Assembly (NCBI GenBank): GCA_963925805.1
Contig: CAWUSE010000027.1
Span: forward strand, 1-64,000
DNA: 64,000 nt
Direction: 5' to 3'
Source: UBA10347 sp905182135
Lineage (GTDB): Bacteria > Actinomycetota > Acidimicrobiia > Acidimicrobiales > UBA10347
This document shows, one piece after another, positions 23,569 to 31,802 of this stretch. How positions within the stretch are numbered: the stretch's first letter is position 1; every line of letters starts with the position of its first letter. Under the pieces are notes generated by a model. It made no database searches, was not told the DNA's origin, and saw only the letters and a program-made list of their open reading frames with translations. The position numbers and the translations under genes were made by a program.

Positions 23569-24444
23569 ATGGCATCACTTCCAATCTACGAAACACTGTT
23601 GTACGACATCGAAGACAATGTGTTGACGATCACGCTCAATCGGCCCGACCGTTTGAATGCATTCAACAATCGAATGCGCGACGAGATCATCGACGCTCTC
23701 GACCATGCTGACGCCGACGACGACGTGCGCGCAATCATCTTCACCGGCGCTGGGCGTGCCTATTGCGCGGGCGCTGACCTAAGCGGCGGCGGCGAGACGT
23801 TCGACCGCGACGTGAACGCTGACGGAACCGTCGTGAACAGCGTGCACCGCGACGGTGGCGGCTTGGTCAGCCTGCGTATTTACGAATGCTTGAAACCAAC
23901 TATTGCGGCGGTTAACGGTGCCGCTGTTGGTGTTGGCGTGACCTCCATGCTGCCAATGGACATTCGCATCGCTAGCGAGAACGCCCGCTTCGGTTTCGTG
24001 TTCGCTCGGCGTGGAATCGTGCCCGAAGCATGTTCTTCGTATTTCCTCCCCCGAGTTGTTGGCATTAGTCGGGCCACTGAATGGTGTTACACCGGCGAAG
24101 TTTTCGATGCCGCCGAAGCTCTCGACGGCGGGCTGGTCCGCTCGGTAGTACCTGCCGACAAACTGATGTCGACCGCACGCGAACTTGCGATCAAAATTGC
24201 TAAGAACACCAGCGCCGTCTCCGTCACGCTCACCCGCCACATGTTGTGGCGCATGCTCGACGTCAACCATCCAATGGAAGCACACAAGATCGATAGTCGT
24301 GGTGTGCAATACATGGGCGCATCACCCGATGCTCGCGAAGGTGTCGAATCGTTTCTTGAGAAGCGAGACCCCAACTACACACTCACGCCGTCAAGCGATT
24401 TACCGGACTACTTCCCCTGGTGGGTCGACCCCGAGTTCTCTTGA
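23569..24444 (+). CDS. Enoyl-CoA hydratase/isomerase family protein
   Basis: 291 residues with the crotonase fold: RPDRLNAFNNRMRDEI, GAGRAYCAGADLS (oxyanion loop, near 64-76), AAVNGAAVGVGVTSMLPMD (near 113-131), and RRGIVPEACSSYFLPR with the catalytic-type Glu in VPEA. The long insert after the first oxyanion loop and the extended C-terminus ending YFPWWVDPEFS are common in the actinobacterial crotonase group used for steroid or branched acyl-CoA work. It is followed 13 nt later by a luciferase-like oxidoreductase, implying one transcript. Confidence 0.87.
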   Translation: MASLPIYETLLYDIEDNVLTITLNRPDRLNAFNNRMRDEIIDALDHADADDDVRAIIFTGAGRAYCAGADLSGGGETFDRDVNADGTVVNSVHRDGGGLVSLRIYECLKPTIAAVNGAAVGVGVTSMLPMDIRIASENARFGFVFARRGIVPEACSSYFLPRVVGISRATEWCYTGEVFDAAEALDGGLVRSVVPADKLMSTARELAIKIAKNTSAVSVTLTRHMLWRMLDVNHPMEAHKIDSRGVQYMGASPDAREGVESFLEKRDPNYTLTPSSDLPDYFPWWVDPEFS

Positions 24445-24457
24445 AAGGATCTAGAGC

Positions 24458-25459
24458 ATGACACCACAATTCCGCTTTGGGATAATGTACGACTGTCGTC
24501 GCACACCCGACAGCCATCTCTCGATGACCGACGTCTATGACGCGACCATCGACCAAGCAGTTTTCGCAGATCAACTCGGCTTCGACCATGTCTGGTTCAC
24601 CGAGCACCATTTCCTCGCCGACGGTTACCTACCAGCGTTTCAACCCCTGGCAGGTGCCATCGCTGCACGGACTGAACGGATCCGGATCTCGACCGACATC
24701 GCACTGTTGCCGCTTTACCACCCGATTCGGTTAGCCGAAGAACTTGCCATTCTCGATCACATCAGCCATGGCCGTATGGAATTCGGCATTGGAATGGGTT
24801 ATGTGCCAAAAGAGTTTGAGACCTTTGGTGTTCCGCTGAAGAACCGGGTATCGATGACCGAAGAGGGCATCCAAATACTGCGGCTTGCATGGGCCGACGG
24901 TCCGTTCAGTTTCCACGGCAAGCGTTATCAGCTCAACGACGTCGAAGTACATCCGAAGCCTGTTCAGGCTGGTGGTCCGCCGTTATGGATTGCGGCCATG
25001 AGTACCGCCGGAGCAATGCGTGCTGCCCGCTTCTCTACAAATCTCTTACCTCAGGGAAAGCAATCTGAGGTGCTCGAGCCGTACCTCGCTGCCGTCGAAA
25101 ATCCGACAGACCGCAGGGTCGGCATCATTCGGTCGTTCTACGTCAGCGACGACCGAGAACGAGACTGGCCCATAATCAAGAAGGCCGAGCGATTTCGTAT
25201 GAGTATCTACAACGACTTCATGCAGGCCACCCCCGACGACTACGGATGGGGTGAACCAGGCGGCATCCCTCAGAGTGCATTTATGGGCACCGCCGACGAA
25301 TGTGTGGATGAAATTGTTGGCTTTGTGCGCAAGTACGGCGTCACCGACATTGCATCATCAGGGCTTCCACCTGGCATCGATCCAAGTTTTATGGAAGCCA
25401 GCCTCAATCGGCTAGCAACCCAGGTACTGCCGCGGGTGCGAGCCCAGCTCGAGGCGTAA
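24458..25459 (+). CDS. LLM-class flavin-dependent oxidoreductase
   Basis: 333 residues of the bacterial luciferase-like TIM-barrel family. Marks are FDHVWFTEHHFLADGYLPAF (near 43-62), RISTDIALLPLYHPIRLAEE and HISHGRMEFGIGMGYVPKEF (about 107-126), and PPLWIAAMS near 180. It uses FMN or F420; the actinobacterial setting makes F420 possible but nothing here decides it. It follows the enoyl-CoA hydratase gene closely, so it probably oxygenates or reduces an intermediate of the same pathway. Confidence 0.85.
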   Translation: MTPQFRFGIMYDCRRTPDSHLSMTDVYDATIDQAVFADQLGFDHVWFTEHHFLADGYLPAFQPLAGAIAARTERIRISTDIALLPLYHPIRLAEELAILDHISHGRMEFGIGMGYVPKEFETFGVPLKNRVSMTEEGIQILRLAWADGPFSFHGKRYQLNDVEVHPKPVQAGGPPLWIAAMSTAGAMRAARFSTNLLPQGKQSEVLEPYLAAVENPTDRRVGIIRSFYVSDDRERDWPIIKKAERFRMSIYNDFMQATPDDYGWGEPGGIPQSAFMGTADECVDEIVGFVRKYGVTDIASSGLPPGIDPSFMEASLNRLATQVLPRVRAQLEA

Positions 25460-25602
25460 CGGACAAGGCCGATGCCCATCAGCTCGAAATAGCGTCACTC
25501 CACGAACATGAACCTCGCCTAACTCCCCTAATTCGAGCCCATCCTTGTGCCAGTTCACCGGCTAGATGCCACCCCATAGCGGACTTGACACCATCGTCCT
25601 AG

Positions 25603-25646
25603 TGCCGACCCTGTGACCAAGCTATGCCGACCCTGTGATCAAGCTA
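25603..25646. repeat. 22-nt tandem duplication
   Basis: TGCCGACCCTGTGACCAAGC-TA at 25603-25624 is repeated with one C-to-T change at 25625-25646. Confidence 0.9.
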
Positions 25647-25650
25647 AGTG

Positions 25651-25679
25651 ACTCAATCAACATGCTTAAATTGATGAGT
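25651..25679. promoter_or_regulatory. Inverted repeat upstream of the cupin gene
   Basis: ACTCAATCAA (25651-25660) and TTGATGAGT (25671-25679) form a nearly perfect inverted repeat separated by 10 nt, about 107 nt before the cupin start. Size and spacing fit the binding site of a dimeric repressor such as a TetR-type protein; no such regulator gene is adjacent. Confidence 0.35.
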
Positions 25680-25785
25680 TAGAACACAAGGTTGCGCAGT
25701 AATCGGCAGAGTCCTCTGTCCGCACTTTCTGCTCGACGCACCAAACCTCTAGTCTCAAACGCAGAATGTCTCTGGGAGCCAACCA

Positions 25786-26280
25786 ATGAAGAAAACCACA
25801 ACGATGAGCGAGGCGATCGGGCACGCGCCGACCGCCGAACATCTTGGCGATGCGGACCTGCCGTGGGTGTCGAGCCACCGCATGGATGGCGTCGAACTCA
25901 AGGTCGTAACAGCCAAAGTCAAAGAAGGCATCTGGATCGTTCGGAACCGATTCGCTCCAGGTATTGAACTGCAGACACACAAGCACACAGGCCAAGTCCA
26001 CGCATTCACCTTGTCGGGCGCCTGGGGTTACCGCGAGTCCGAGTACCTGAATACAGGCGGTTCGTTCCTGTACGAGCCCGCTGGCTCCATTCACACGCTT
26101 TATGTGCCTGAAAATAACACTGAAGTCACCGATATTTGGTTCGCGATCTGGGGAGCCAACCTGAATATGAACGACGCGGGCGACATCGAGAGCGTCACCG
26201 ACGCCGAGTCCATTTTGGACTTCTATCGCCGGGCGTGCGCCAAGATCGGCGTAGAGAACCCACCGGTCTTGACGGACTGA
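25786..26280 (+). CDS. Cupin-domain dioxygenase-like protein
   Basis: 164 residues forming one cupin barrel. The metal motif region PGIELQTHKHTGQVHAFTLS (about 64-83) gives two His ligands and a further His, and SFLYEPAGSIHTLYVPEN (near 92-109) gives the last. The arrangement is that of the 2,4'-dihydroxyacetophenone dioxygenase / acetylacetone-dioxygenase-like group (ChrR-like cupins), which break C-C bonds beside ketones; that function is only suggested. The gene is followed 7 nt later by the double CoA-transferase gene, which makes a shared pathway likely. Confidence 0.7.
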   Translation: MKKTTTMSEAIGHAPTAEHLGDADLPWVSSHRMDGVELKVVTAKVKEGIWIVRNRFAPGIELQTHKHTGQVHAFTLSGAWGYRESEYLNTGGSFLYEPAGSIHTLYVPENNTEVTDIWFAIWGANLNMNDAGDIESVTDAESILDFYRRACAKIGVENPPVLTD

Positions 26281-26287
26281 TTGGACC

Positions 26288-28630
26288 GTGCAACTTCTCA
26301 ACGAGGTTCGGATCGTCGAAGTCGGCGAAATGGTCGCCGCCCCTTATGCCGCAAAACTGCTCGCCGATCTGGGGGCCAGCGTCATCAAGGTTGAATCCCC
26401 CACTGGTGACCGGGCACGCCGATACGGGCCATTCCCGCCTGGCGCCAACAATGACCCTGAACAGAGCGGGTTGTTCCTTGGCCTAAACACAAACAAGCAG
26501 AACATCGTGCTTGATCTGGACTGCGATGACGGTCAAGCGGCCCTCCGCGAATTAATCGCTGCCGCTGACATCGTTGTCCACTCCCTTGATCCCGAACGCG
26601 CCGACCACGTCGGTATCGGAGGCGCCGCGTTACTTGCTGAATTCCCGGCACTGGTGATCTGTGCCGTAACCCCCTTTGGCCTGACAGGTCCGCATTCAAG
26701 CTGGCGTGGCGAAGAGATCAATGTGGTGCATGGCGGCGGCTGGGGTTACCTAATACCTGGCGATGCCCCGGACCTCAACACACCGCCGCTGACCGTCTAT
26801 GGACATGCCGCAAGCTGCCAGGCCGGCATGGCCGCAGCATTCGCCGCTCTAGGTGCGTACTCCAAGGCCAAATCAACCGGGGTTGGCGAACTCATCGACC
26901 AATCGACAACGGCCCACGTTGCGTCCATGCTCGAAGCATCGTTCATCGCCTGGAGCTATATGGGCCGGGTCGCTGGACGCAACGAGGGCCGATTGCTGAA
27001 CCCGTGGGGCATCTTTGAATGCAGCGATGGACTCATTTTTTTGGTCACCGTCGAGCAAGACCAATGGGAGCGGCTGGTCGAAATGATGGGCACCCCCGAC
27101 TGGGCGATGCTGGAAGTCTTCGCAACCTTCGACGACCGCGCCGCAAACCAAGATTTGCTGACCTTCTACATCGAAGAATGGACGCGCCAACACTCGGTTG
27201 AAGATCTCTTTCACCGAGGCCAGGGTCAGCGAATCTGCTTCGCTCCGGTATTCACCATGGCCGACCTGGCCCGACAAGACCACTTGCACCAACGCGGGTT
27301 CTTCGCCGAGGCCGACCATCCTGTCGCGGGCAACATCGTGCACATGGGGGCTCCCTACCGGATAACCCCGGAGTCATGGCAGCTCGACGCCACCGCTCCG
27401 TTGCTCGACGCCACCAAGACACCGACGTTCCCCCAGCGTGCAACACAACCAGCGATCTTTGACGAATCAGCGCGCCGAACACGGCCGCTCGAGGGTGTCC
27501 GCATTATTGATTTCTCTTGGGTCTGGGCAGGCCCCTTCTGCACTATGCATTTGGCCTATCTGGGCGCCGAGGTCATTAAGATCGAATCGGCTCAACGTCC
27601 CGGACTTGGGCGCCGACTACCCGTTCACCCGCCCAAGCTCGAGCCGACGCTGAACACCTGCGGGTACTTCAACCAGTGGGACCAGGGAAAGAAGAGTGTC
27701 GAACTCGACTTAAGCAATCCTGACTCAATCGCCACGGTGCTTGAACTCGTCGCTGGAGCGCAGGTAGTGGTCGACAACTACGCAACCGGTGTCATGGATC
27801 GACTCGGCCTTAGCGACGACGCACTGCGGGCAGCGAACCCCGACGTGATCATCGCGTCGGTCACAGGTTTCGGCCATACCGGACCGCTGGCCAAATACAT
27901 GGGTTACGGGCCTACCACCGCTCCCCTTTCTGGCATGACGTCGATGACCGGTCACGTCAACGGCCCGCCCGAAGAGGCAGGGATCTCGTTTGGTGACCCC
28001 GCTGCCGGGCTGACCGCCGCCTTCGCGATCATGGCGTCGCTCGTAGGCCGCGACGCAGGTGCGCCCGCCACTCGCATTGATGTGTCGCTGTGGGAATCGA
28101 CCGCTGCCAACGCAGTAGAACAATGGATGGGTCATGCACTTGGAGCCGCCCCACCGCAACGTATGGGTAACCGCAACCCAAACGCGGCACCCCATGGCCT
28201 CTTTCGCTGTGCTGGAGACGATGCTTGGGTCTCAATCGCCTGTACTTCTGATGACCAGTGGGCTCGCTTCTGTTCGCTACTAGGTGCCGGGGCTCTGGCC
28301 GAGCGGTTCACTACTCTTTCTATGCGTAAGGCGGACGAGGACGAACTCGAGGCAGTGGTCTCGGCCTTCGCTGCCACCCAGGATGTCTGGCGGTTGACCG
28401 AACAGCTCCAAGCCATTGGCGTAGCGGCGCATCCCTCATTGAGCTGTCCTGATCTTGAAGCCAGTCCACAGCTCGTCGCTCGCGATTTCTGGGAACGCTT
28501 CGACCATCCCGAGGTCGGAACCCGAACCCATAGCGGTGTCCCCTGGCTCAACCACAATGCGCCAAACGGCGCTACTGGTCGAGCACCGCTCCTTGGCGAA
28601 CACACAGAAGAAATTCTGAACCAGCTTTAG
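26288..28630 (+). CDS. Double-length CaiB/BaiF family III CoA-transferase
   Basis: 780 residues, about twice the usual ~400, made of two tandem family III CoA-transferase units (about 1-385 and 395-780). Unit 1 opens with VRIVEVGEMVAAPYAAKLLA and unit 2 with VRIIDFSWVWAGPFCTMHLA, each followed by the LGAxVIKxE pattern. Family III enzymes move CoA from one acid to another through an Asp-bound intermediate. In unit 2 the expected FGDPAAGLTAAFA is present, whereas the equivalent of unit 1 reads YGHAASCQAGMAAAFA and has no Asp, so only unit 2 looks catalytic. Start is GTG. Paired with the cupin gene upstream. Confidence 0.88.
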   Translation: MQLLNEVRIVEVGEMVAAPYAAKLLADLGASVIKVESPTGDRARRYGPFPPGANNDPEQSGLFLGLNTNKQNIVLDLDCDDGQAALRELIAAADIVVHSLDPERADHVGIGGAALLAEFPALVICAVTPFGLTGPHSSWRGEEINVVHGGGWGYLIPGDAPDLNTPPLTVYGHAASCQAGMAAAFAALGAYSKAKSTGVGELIDQSTTAHVASMLEASFIAWSYMGRVAGRNEGRLLNPWGIFECSDGLIFLVTVEQDQWERLVEMMGTPDWAMLEVFATFDDRAANQDLLTFYIEEWTRQHSVEDLFHRGQGQRICFAPVFTMADLARQDHLHQRGFFAEADHPVAGNIVHMGAPYRITPESWQLDATAPLLDATKTPTFPQRATQPAIFDESARRTRPLEGVRIIDFSWVWAGPFCTMHLAYLGAEVIKIESAQRPGLGRRLPVHPPKLEPTLNTCGYFNQWDQGKKSVELDLSNPDSIATVLELVAGAQVVVDNYATGVMDRLGLSDDALRAANPDVIIASVTGFGHTGPLAKYMGYGPTTAPLSGMTSMTGHVNGPPEEAGISFGDPAAGLTAAFAIMASLVGRDAGAPATRIDVSLWESTAANAVEQWMGHALGAAPPQRMGNRNPNAAPHGLFRCAGDDAWVSIACTSDDQWARFCSLLGAGALAERFTTLSMRKADEDELEAVVSAFAATQDVWRLTEQLQAIGVAAHPSLSCPDLEASPQLVARDFWERFDHPEVGTRTHSGVPWLNHNAPNGATGRAPLLGEHTEEILNQL

Positions 28631-28769
28631 AGCACTGTTTCATTGAGCTACCGGGTTCATCCAACAACCCGCGCCCAAAACCGGCAGGCGGATTTGTATC
28701 ACGCCCGATGACAAACTGATGAAGAATTTTCTTCGCGGGCGTTTGGCTCTCGCCAGCAGCCATAGTGGC

Positions 28770-28853
28770 CTAAATAAGCCATCCAATGGCCAACGTGACG
28801 GGTAGCAGAAGCACCTCGATCAGGTACGTCCCGAGTCGCACCAAAAGGCTCAT
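28770..28853 (-). CDS. Possible 27-residue hydrophobic peptide
   Basis: ATG at 28851-28853, stop TAG at 28770-28772. The peptide reads MSLLVRLGTY then LIEVLLLPVTLAIGWLI, almost entirely a hydrophobic helix. There is no recognisable ribosome site of strength and no known family; it could be a remnant of a larger membrane protein or chance. Confidence 0.2.
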   Translation of the reverse strand: MSLLVRLGTYLIEVLLLPVTLAIGWLI

Positions 28854-28936
28854 CGTTGAGACTCCGACAGGTAAACCCGGCGCCCGTTAACCAGGCTGAC
28901 ATCCAGCCCATTCCGTCGTGTTCGACCTACCCCATC

Positions 28937-28984
28937 CGTGTCACTCAAGATGCGTGTCACTCAAGACGCGTGTCACTCAAGACG
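28937..28984. repeat. 16-nt unit in three tandem copies
   Basis: CGTGTCACTCAAGATG (28937-28952) followed by two copies of CGTGTCACTCAAGACG (28953-28968, 28969-28984). Confidence 0.92.
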
Positions 28985-29081
28985 CGAGGCGCAGACGCCT
29001 CAGGAGCAACTGCTCGGCTTCGGTGCTCGTGAACTCGCCGCACCACACAAGCGTGGGGCTTAGTGCGCTCGGAGCGCCCGC

Positions 29082-29903
29082 CTAAATACGAACCCAGCCG
29101 TGTTCGATCTCGACTTCGGCCGTCTCATAGCCAGGTTCGCCTGGAAGCACAACTTCGTAGGCCCCATCAGGATCGTTCACCCGAACTCGTTGGGTCGGTC
29201 GTTGTTCACCAGCAGCGGCCACCAGATCTGCGACCAGCGGGTACCTGGCCAGGCAAGCAAGCATGCGATGGGTCACCGACATCATTGGGAAGGAGTCGTT
29301 GCGAAATCGTTCGATGGCCGTGGCCGGTTCGATCCAGACATGCTGCACAACTTCTTCTTCGTCATGCTGTGCGATCTGGCCCTCGGGCGCAGCCGCTACG
29401 AAGAATCGTGTGTCGAACCGGCGAGGTGGCCCGAGCGGCGTCACGAAGCGTGCGACTTCTGTCATGACCCCAAGGTCAAGGCTTAGGCCATTCTCAGCGA
29501 GCGCGTCAACGAACACACCAGCATCAGCATGCACCGCGTCACGGGTCGACTCGATCACCGACAAGGAAGCATCTCCAGCGCCGAGCAGCAGTCCCGCTTC
29601 TTCCAAGGTTTCACGTAATCCTGCAACCCACCAGGCGCGGCCATTTGCGGGAACCTCGAGCACCGACGACGCCTCGGTATCGCTGAGACCATGGACCACA
29701 TGACTGAGTTCTGCAGCGTCGTCGGGGTCAACCCGCCCACCGGGGAACACCCAAGCGCTCGGCCCAAAAACAGCGCGCGAGGTGCGTTGCACCATTAGCA
29801 CCTGCAATCGCGGGCGGTCCTGAACAATCATGACCGTCGCTGCATGGCGAATAGGCACCTGCTCTGGGTCTTCGACAGCGGCTTGATGGGCGTAGCTTGA
29901 CAC
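29082..29903 (-). CDS. Nudix hydrolase family protein
   Basis: 273 residues, GTG start. HAATVMIVQD, then RTSRAVFGPSAWVFPGGRVD (near 41-60) begins the Nudix domain; a ~35-residue insertion separates GG from GLRETLEEAGLLLG (about 95-108), which holds the RExxEE helix. This interrupted Nudix box is seen in the NUDT19/acyl-CoA diphosphatase-like group. It likely trims CoA esters or related dinucleotides. It is divergent from the VOC gene, with about 80 nt between starts. Confidence 0.75.
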   Translation of the reverse strand: MSSYAHQAAVEDPEQVPIRHAATVMIVQDRPRLQVLMVQRTSRAVFGPSAWVFPGGRVDPDDAAELSHVVHGLSDTEASSVLEVPANGRAWWVAGLRETLEEAGLLLGAGDASLSVIESTRDAVHADAGVFVDALAENGLSLDLGVMTEVARFVTPLGPPRRFDTRFFVAAAPEGQIAQHDEEEVVQHVWIEPATAIERFRNDSFPMMSVTHRMLACLARYPLVADLVAAAGEQRPTQRVRVNDPDGAYEVVLPGEPGYETAEVEIEHGWVRI

Positions 29904-29983
29904 GCTCGCAAGATACTGCCTGGCCGGGGCAAATCTCTAAGTGGCTTGGTCTCTATGTCTCCTACGCAACTAGGTTGCGAGAC

Positions 29984-30760
29984 ATGTGGATGAGACTTCG
30001 TCAGATCGCCGTAGTGGCTTCGGACCTGCAACGGGTAGGCACCGAGATCACCGGAGTATTGGGAGCCGAAGCTTGCTTCACCGATCCCGGCGTCAAACAA
30101 TTCGGCCTAAAAAACACCCTGTGGCCCATCGGAACCCAGATGCTCGAGGTGGTCACCCCCATCACCGACGGCACCGCAGGCGGCCGTTACATCGAGCGGC
30201 GCGGCGGCGATGGTGGCTACATGGTCATCACGCAGGTCGATAATGTCGCCCGACGTCGAGCCAGAGTCGCCGAACTGGGCGTGCGCATCGCATTCGACCT
30301 TGACTATCCCGACGATGGGCACGATGGCATCCAGCTTCATCCCGGCGATACGGGCGGGTCATTCTTTGAGATGGACCAAATGCTCATGCCGGGCGGCGAC
30401 GAGGTTGGCGGGCCCTGGTACCCCGCAGGCAAGAACTGGGAGCCCTATGTCAACACCAGCCGAGTCAGCAGTATCAGCGCCGCTGAACTGCAAAGCCCCG
30501 AGCCTGACCGCTTGGCGCAGCGTTGGGCCGAAATCGCCGAGATTGATCTGACGGCCGATGCCAACGGCAATCCCATCATGCAACTCGACAACGCAATACT
30601 GCGCTTTGTCGAAGATAGTGATGGGCGTGGCGAAGGCCTTGGTGGCATCGACGTTGTCGTGACCGATCGCGCCGCAATCCTGGACGCAGCCGATCGTTTG
30701 GGCTGTGCAGTCAGCGACGATCAGGTCGCCATAGCCGGACTCCGCGTCAATCTAACCTGA
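29984..30760 (+). CDS. VOC/glyoxalase-like domain protein
   Basis: 258 residues from MWMRLRQIAVVASDLQRV. The first half is a vicinal-oxygen-chelate repeat module with GLKNTLWPIGTQMLEVVTPI and GRYIERRGGDGGYMVITQVD (about 62-81), where glyoxalase-like proteins carry metal ligands; the second half is a weaker repeat (GNPIMQLDNAILRFVED). The fold covers ring-cleavage dioxygenases, glyoxalases and isomerases. Metal ligands are not complete enough here to assign a reaction. It precedes azlC by only 3 nt, so the three genes are likely transcribed together. Confidence 0.65.
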   Translation: MWMRLRQIAVVASDLQRVGTEITGVLGAEACFTDPGVKQFGLKNTLWPIGTQMLEVVTPITDGTAGGRYIERRGGDGGYMVITQVDNVARRRARVAELGVRIAFDLDYPDDGHDGIQLHPGDTGGSFFEMDQMLMPGGDEVGGPWYPAGKNWEPYVNTSRVSSISAAELQSPEPDRLAQRWAEIAEIDLTADANGNPIMQLDNAILRFVEDSDGRGEGLGGIDVVVTDRAAILDAADRLGCAVSDDQVAIAGLRVNLT

Positions 30761-30763
30761 CCC

Positions 30764-31465
30764 ATGGCGCAGGCGCCTCGCATGGCCACCGTGCGCGAGT
30801 GGTTGTTCCCGACAGGAACCGAGCTGACCAGCGGTGAGTCACTGACAATCGGTCTTACATATTTCACCGTTGGCCTTACCGTTGCCGTGCTGCATGTCAC
30901 CGACGGAACAGCACCGTGGGTGATGATCGCATCCGTCTTTATCGTCAACTCGGTCACGCCGACACTTGCCTACGCTGCGGTAACTGCCTCCGGAGGTTCC
31001 ACCGCTGCAGGCGTGTTAAGTGGATGGCTGGTTTCTACACGGTTCGGCCTGTTCGCCGCTGCGATCGCTCCCCGCCTCTGGCGTTCGAAAACCAAACGAG
31101 CTATTGCCGCACACGCGTCCTTTGACCCCAACGTTGCGTTGGCCATGCGAGAAAAAGACGACGACGACGCTCGCCGGGTCTACCTAGCAACGTCGTTGTG
31201 GTTATGTATCCCTTGGTGGATCGGCGGGATCATTGGGACGCTGATCGGTTCAGGGCTCAGCGACCCGGGAGCGCTCGGCCTCGACGCCGTGTTTCCCGCT
31301 GCGTTGATTGCCATAATTTGGCCTCAGCTCGCCAAGGCCGATCTTCGGGTGATCGCCGCCACCGCTGTGGTCATAGCCATCGCCCTCCTCGAAGCAACAC
31401 CCGGCGGAGTTCCAGTATTGGCCGCTGCGGGCGCAGCACTACTTGCCCTAAGACGGGGACGCTGA
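30764..31465 (+). CDS. azlC: AzlC-family branched-chain amino-acid export permease
   Basis: 233 residues with about five hydrophobic segments. FGLFAAAIAPRLWR followed by the cytoplasmic FDPNVALAMRE region (about 95-130) are the family's hallmark. AzlC together with the small AzlD subunit exports branched-chain amino acids or analogues. Its TGA overlaps the azlD ATG (ATGA), confirming the two-gene unit. Confidence 0.85.
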   Translation: MAQAPRMATVREWLFPTGTELTSGESLTIGLTYFTVGLTVAVLHVTDGTAPWVMIASVFIVNSVTPTLAYAAVTASGGSTAAGVLSGWLVSTRFGLFAAAIAPRLWRSKTKRAIAAHASFDPNVALAMREKDDDDARRVYLATSLWLCIPWWIGGIIGTLIGSGLSDPGALGLDAVFPAALIAIIWPQLAKADLRVIAATAVVIAIALLEATPGGVPVLAAAGAALLALRRGR

Positions 31466-31770
31466 TGTTGACCTGGATGGTTGTTGTCGCTCTTGCGATT
31501 GGAGTCTATGGACAACGACTTGCTGGCGCTCTCCTTGTGGACGCCGACCGTTTGCCATCTCGCTGGCGCCGGGTGCTCGATGCTCTGCCTCTGGCGATCA
31601 TCAGTGCCGTCGTCGCACTCGCAACCATTAGCGATGACGGTGAACTGACGCTCGATGCGCGCCTAGCCGGTGTTGGCGTTGCGGCTCTGTGTGCCTCACG
31701 CAAGCTACCGATGTTTGTCACTGTCCTCGCAGCAGCTGCAACCACTGCGACAATCCGAGCAGTCGGTTAA
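31465..31770 (+). CDS. azlD: AzlD-family transporter subunit
   Basis: 101 residues with three or four hydrophobic segments (MLTWMVVVALAIGVYGQRLA, PLAIISAVVALATI, AGVGVAALCASRKLPMFVTV). RRVLDALPLAIIS and ASRKLPMFV are typical of AzlD. It is the small partner of AzlC in branched-chain amino-acid export. It begins inside the azlC stop codon. Confidence 0.85.
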   Translation: MLTWMVVVALAIGVYGQRLAGALLVDADRLPSRWRRVLDALPLAIISAVVALATISDDGELTLDARLAGVGVAALCASRKLPMFVTVLAAAATTATIRAVG

Positions 31771-31802
31771 CACTCACCTGCTCGCCATCAGCGCCGTGAC
31801 CC

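Larger units (their letters stand above)
25460..25785. other. Intergenic region upstream of the cupin gene
   Basis: 326 nt without a gene. It holds a 22-nt tandem duplication (25603-25646) and immediately after it an inverted repeat (25651-25679), so its right half is likely the promoter region of the cupin/CoA-transferase transcript. Confidence 0.5.
28631..29081. other. Intergenic stretch with triple repeat and possible tiny ORFs
   Basis: About 450 nt between the convergent CoA-transferase and Nudix genes. It contains a 16-nt unit in three tandem copies (28937-28984), a short hairpin GAGGCG-CAGA-CGCCTC (28986-29001), and on the minus strand a 27-residue hydrophobic peptide frame at 28770-28853 (MSLLVRLGTYLIEVLLLPVT...). 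After the Nudix TAG the same frame stays open for about 29 codons with protein-like sequence (TLVWCGEFTSTEAEQ), so decayed coding DNA may be present. None of it is a convincing gene. Confidence 0.4.

Noticed and set aside
28699..28911. 70-codon minus-strand frame between the CoA-transferase and Nudix genes
   Set aside because: Unbalanced composition with no motif and no ribosome site; treated as chance opening.
28937..28984. Triple 16-nt repeat as a CRISPR array
   Set aside because: Copies abut without spacers and there are no cas genes, so it is a tandem duplication.
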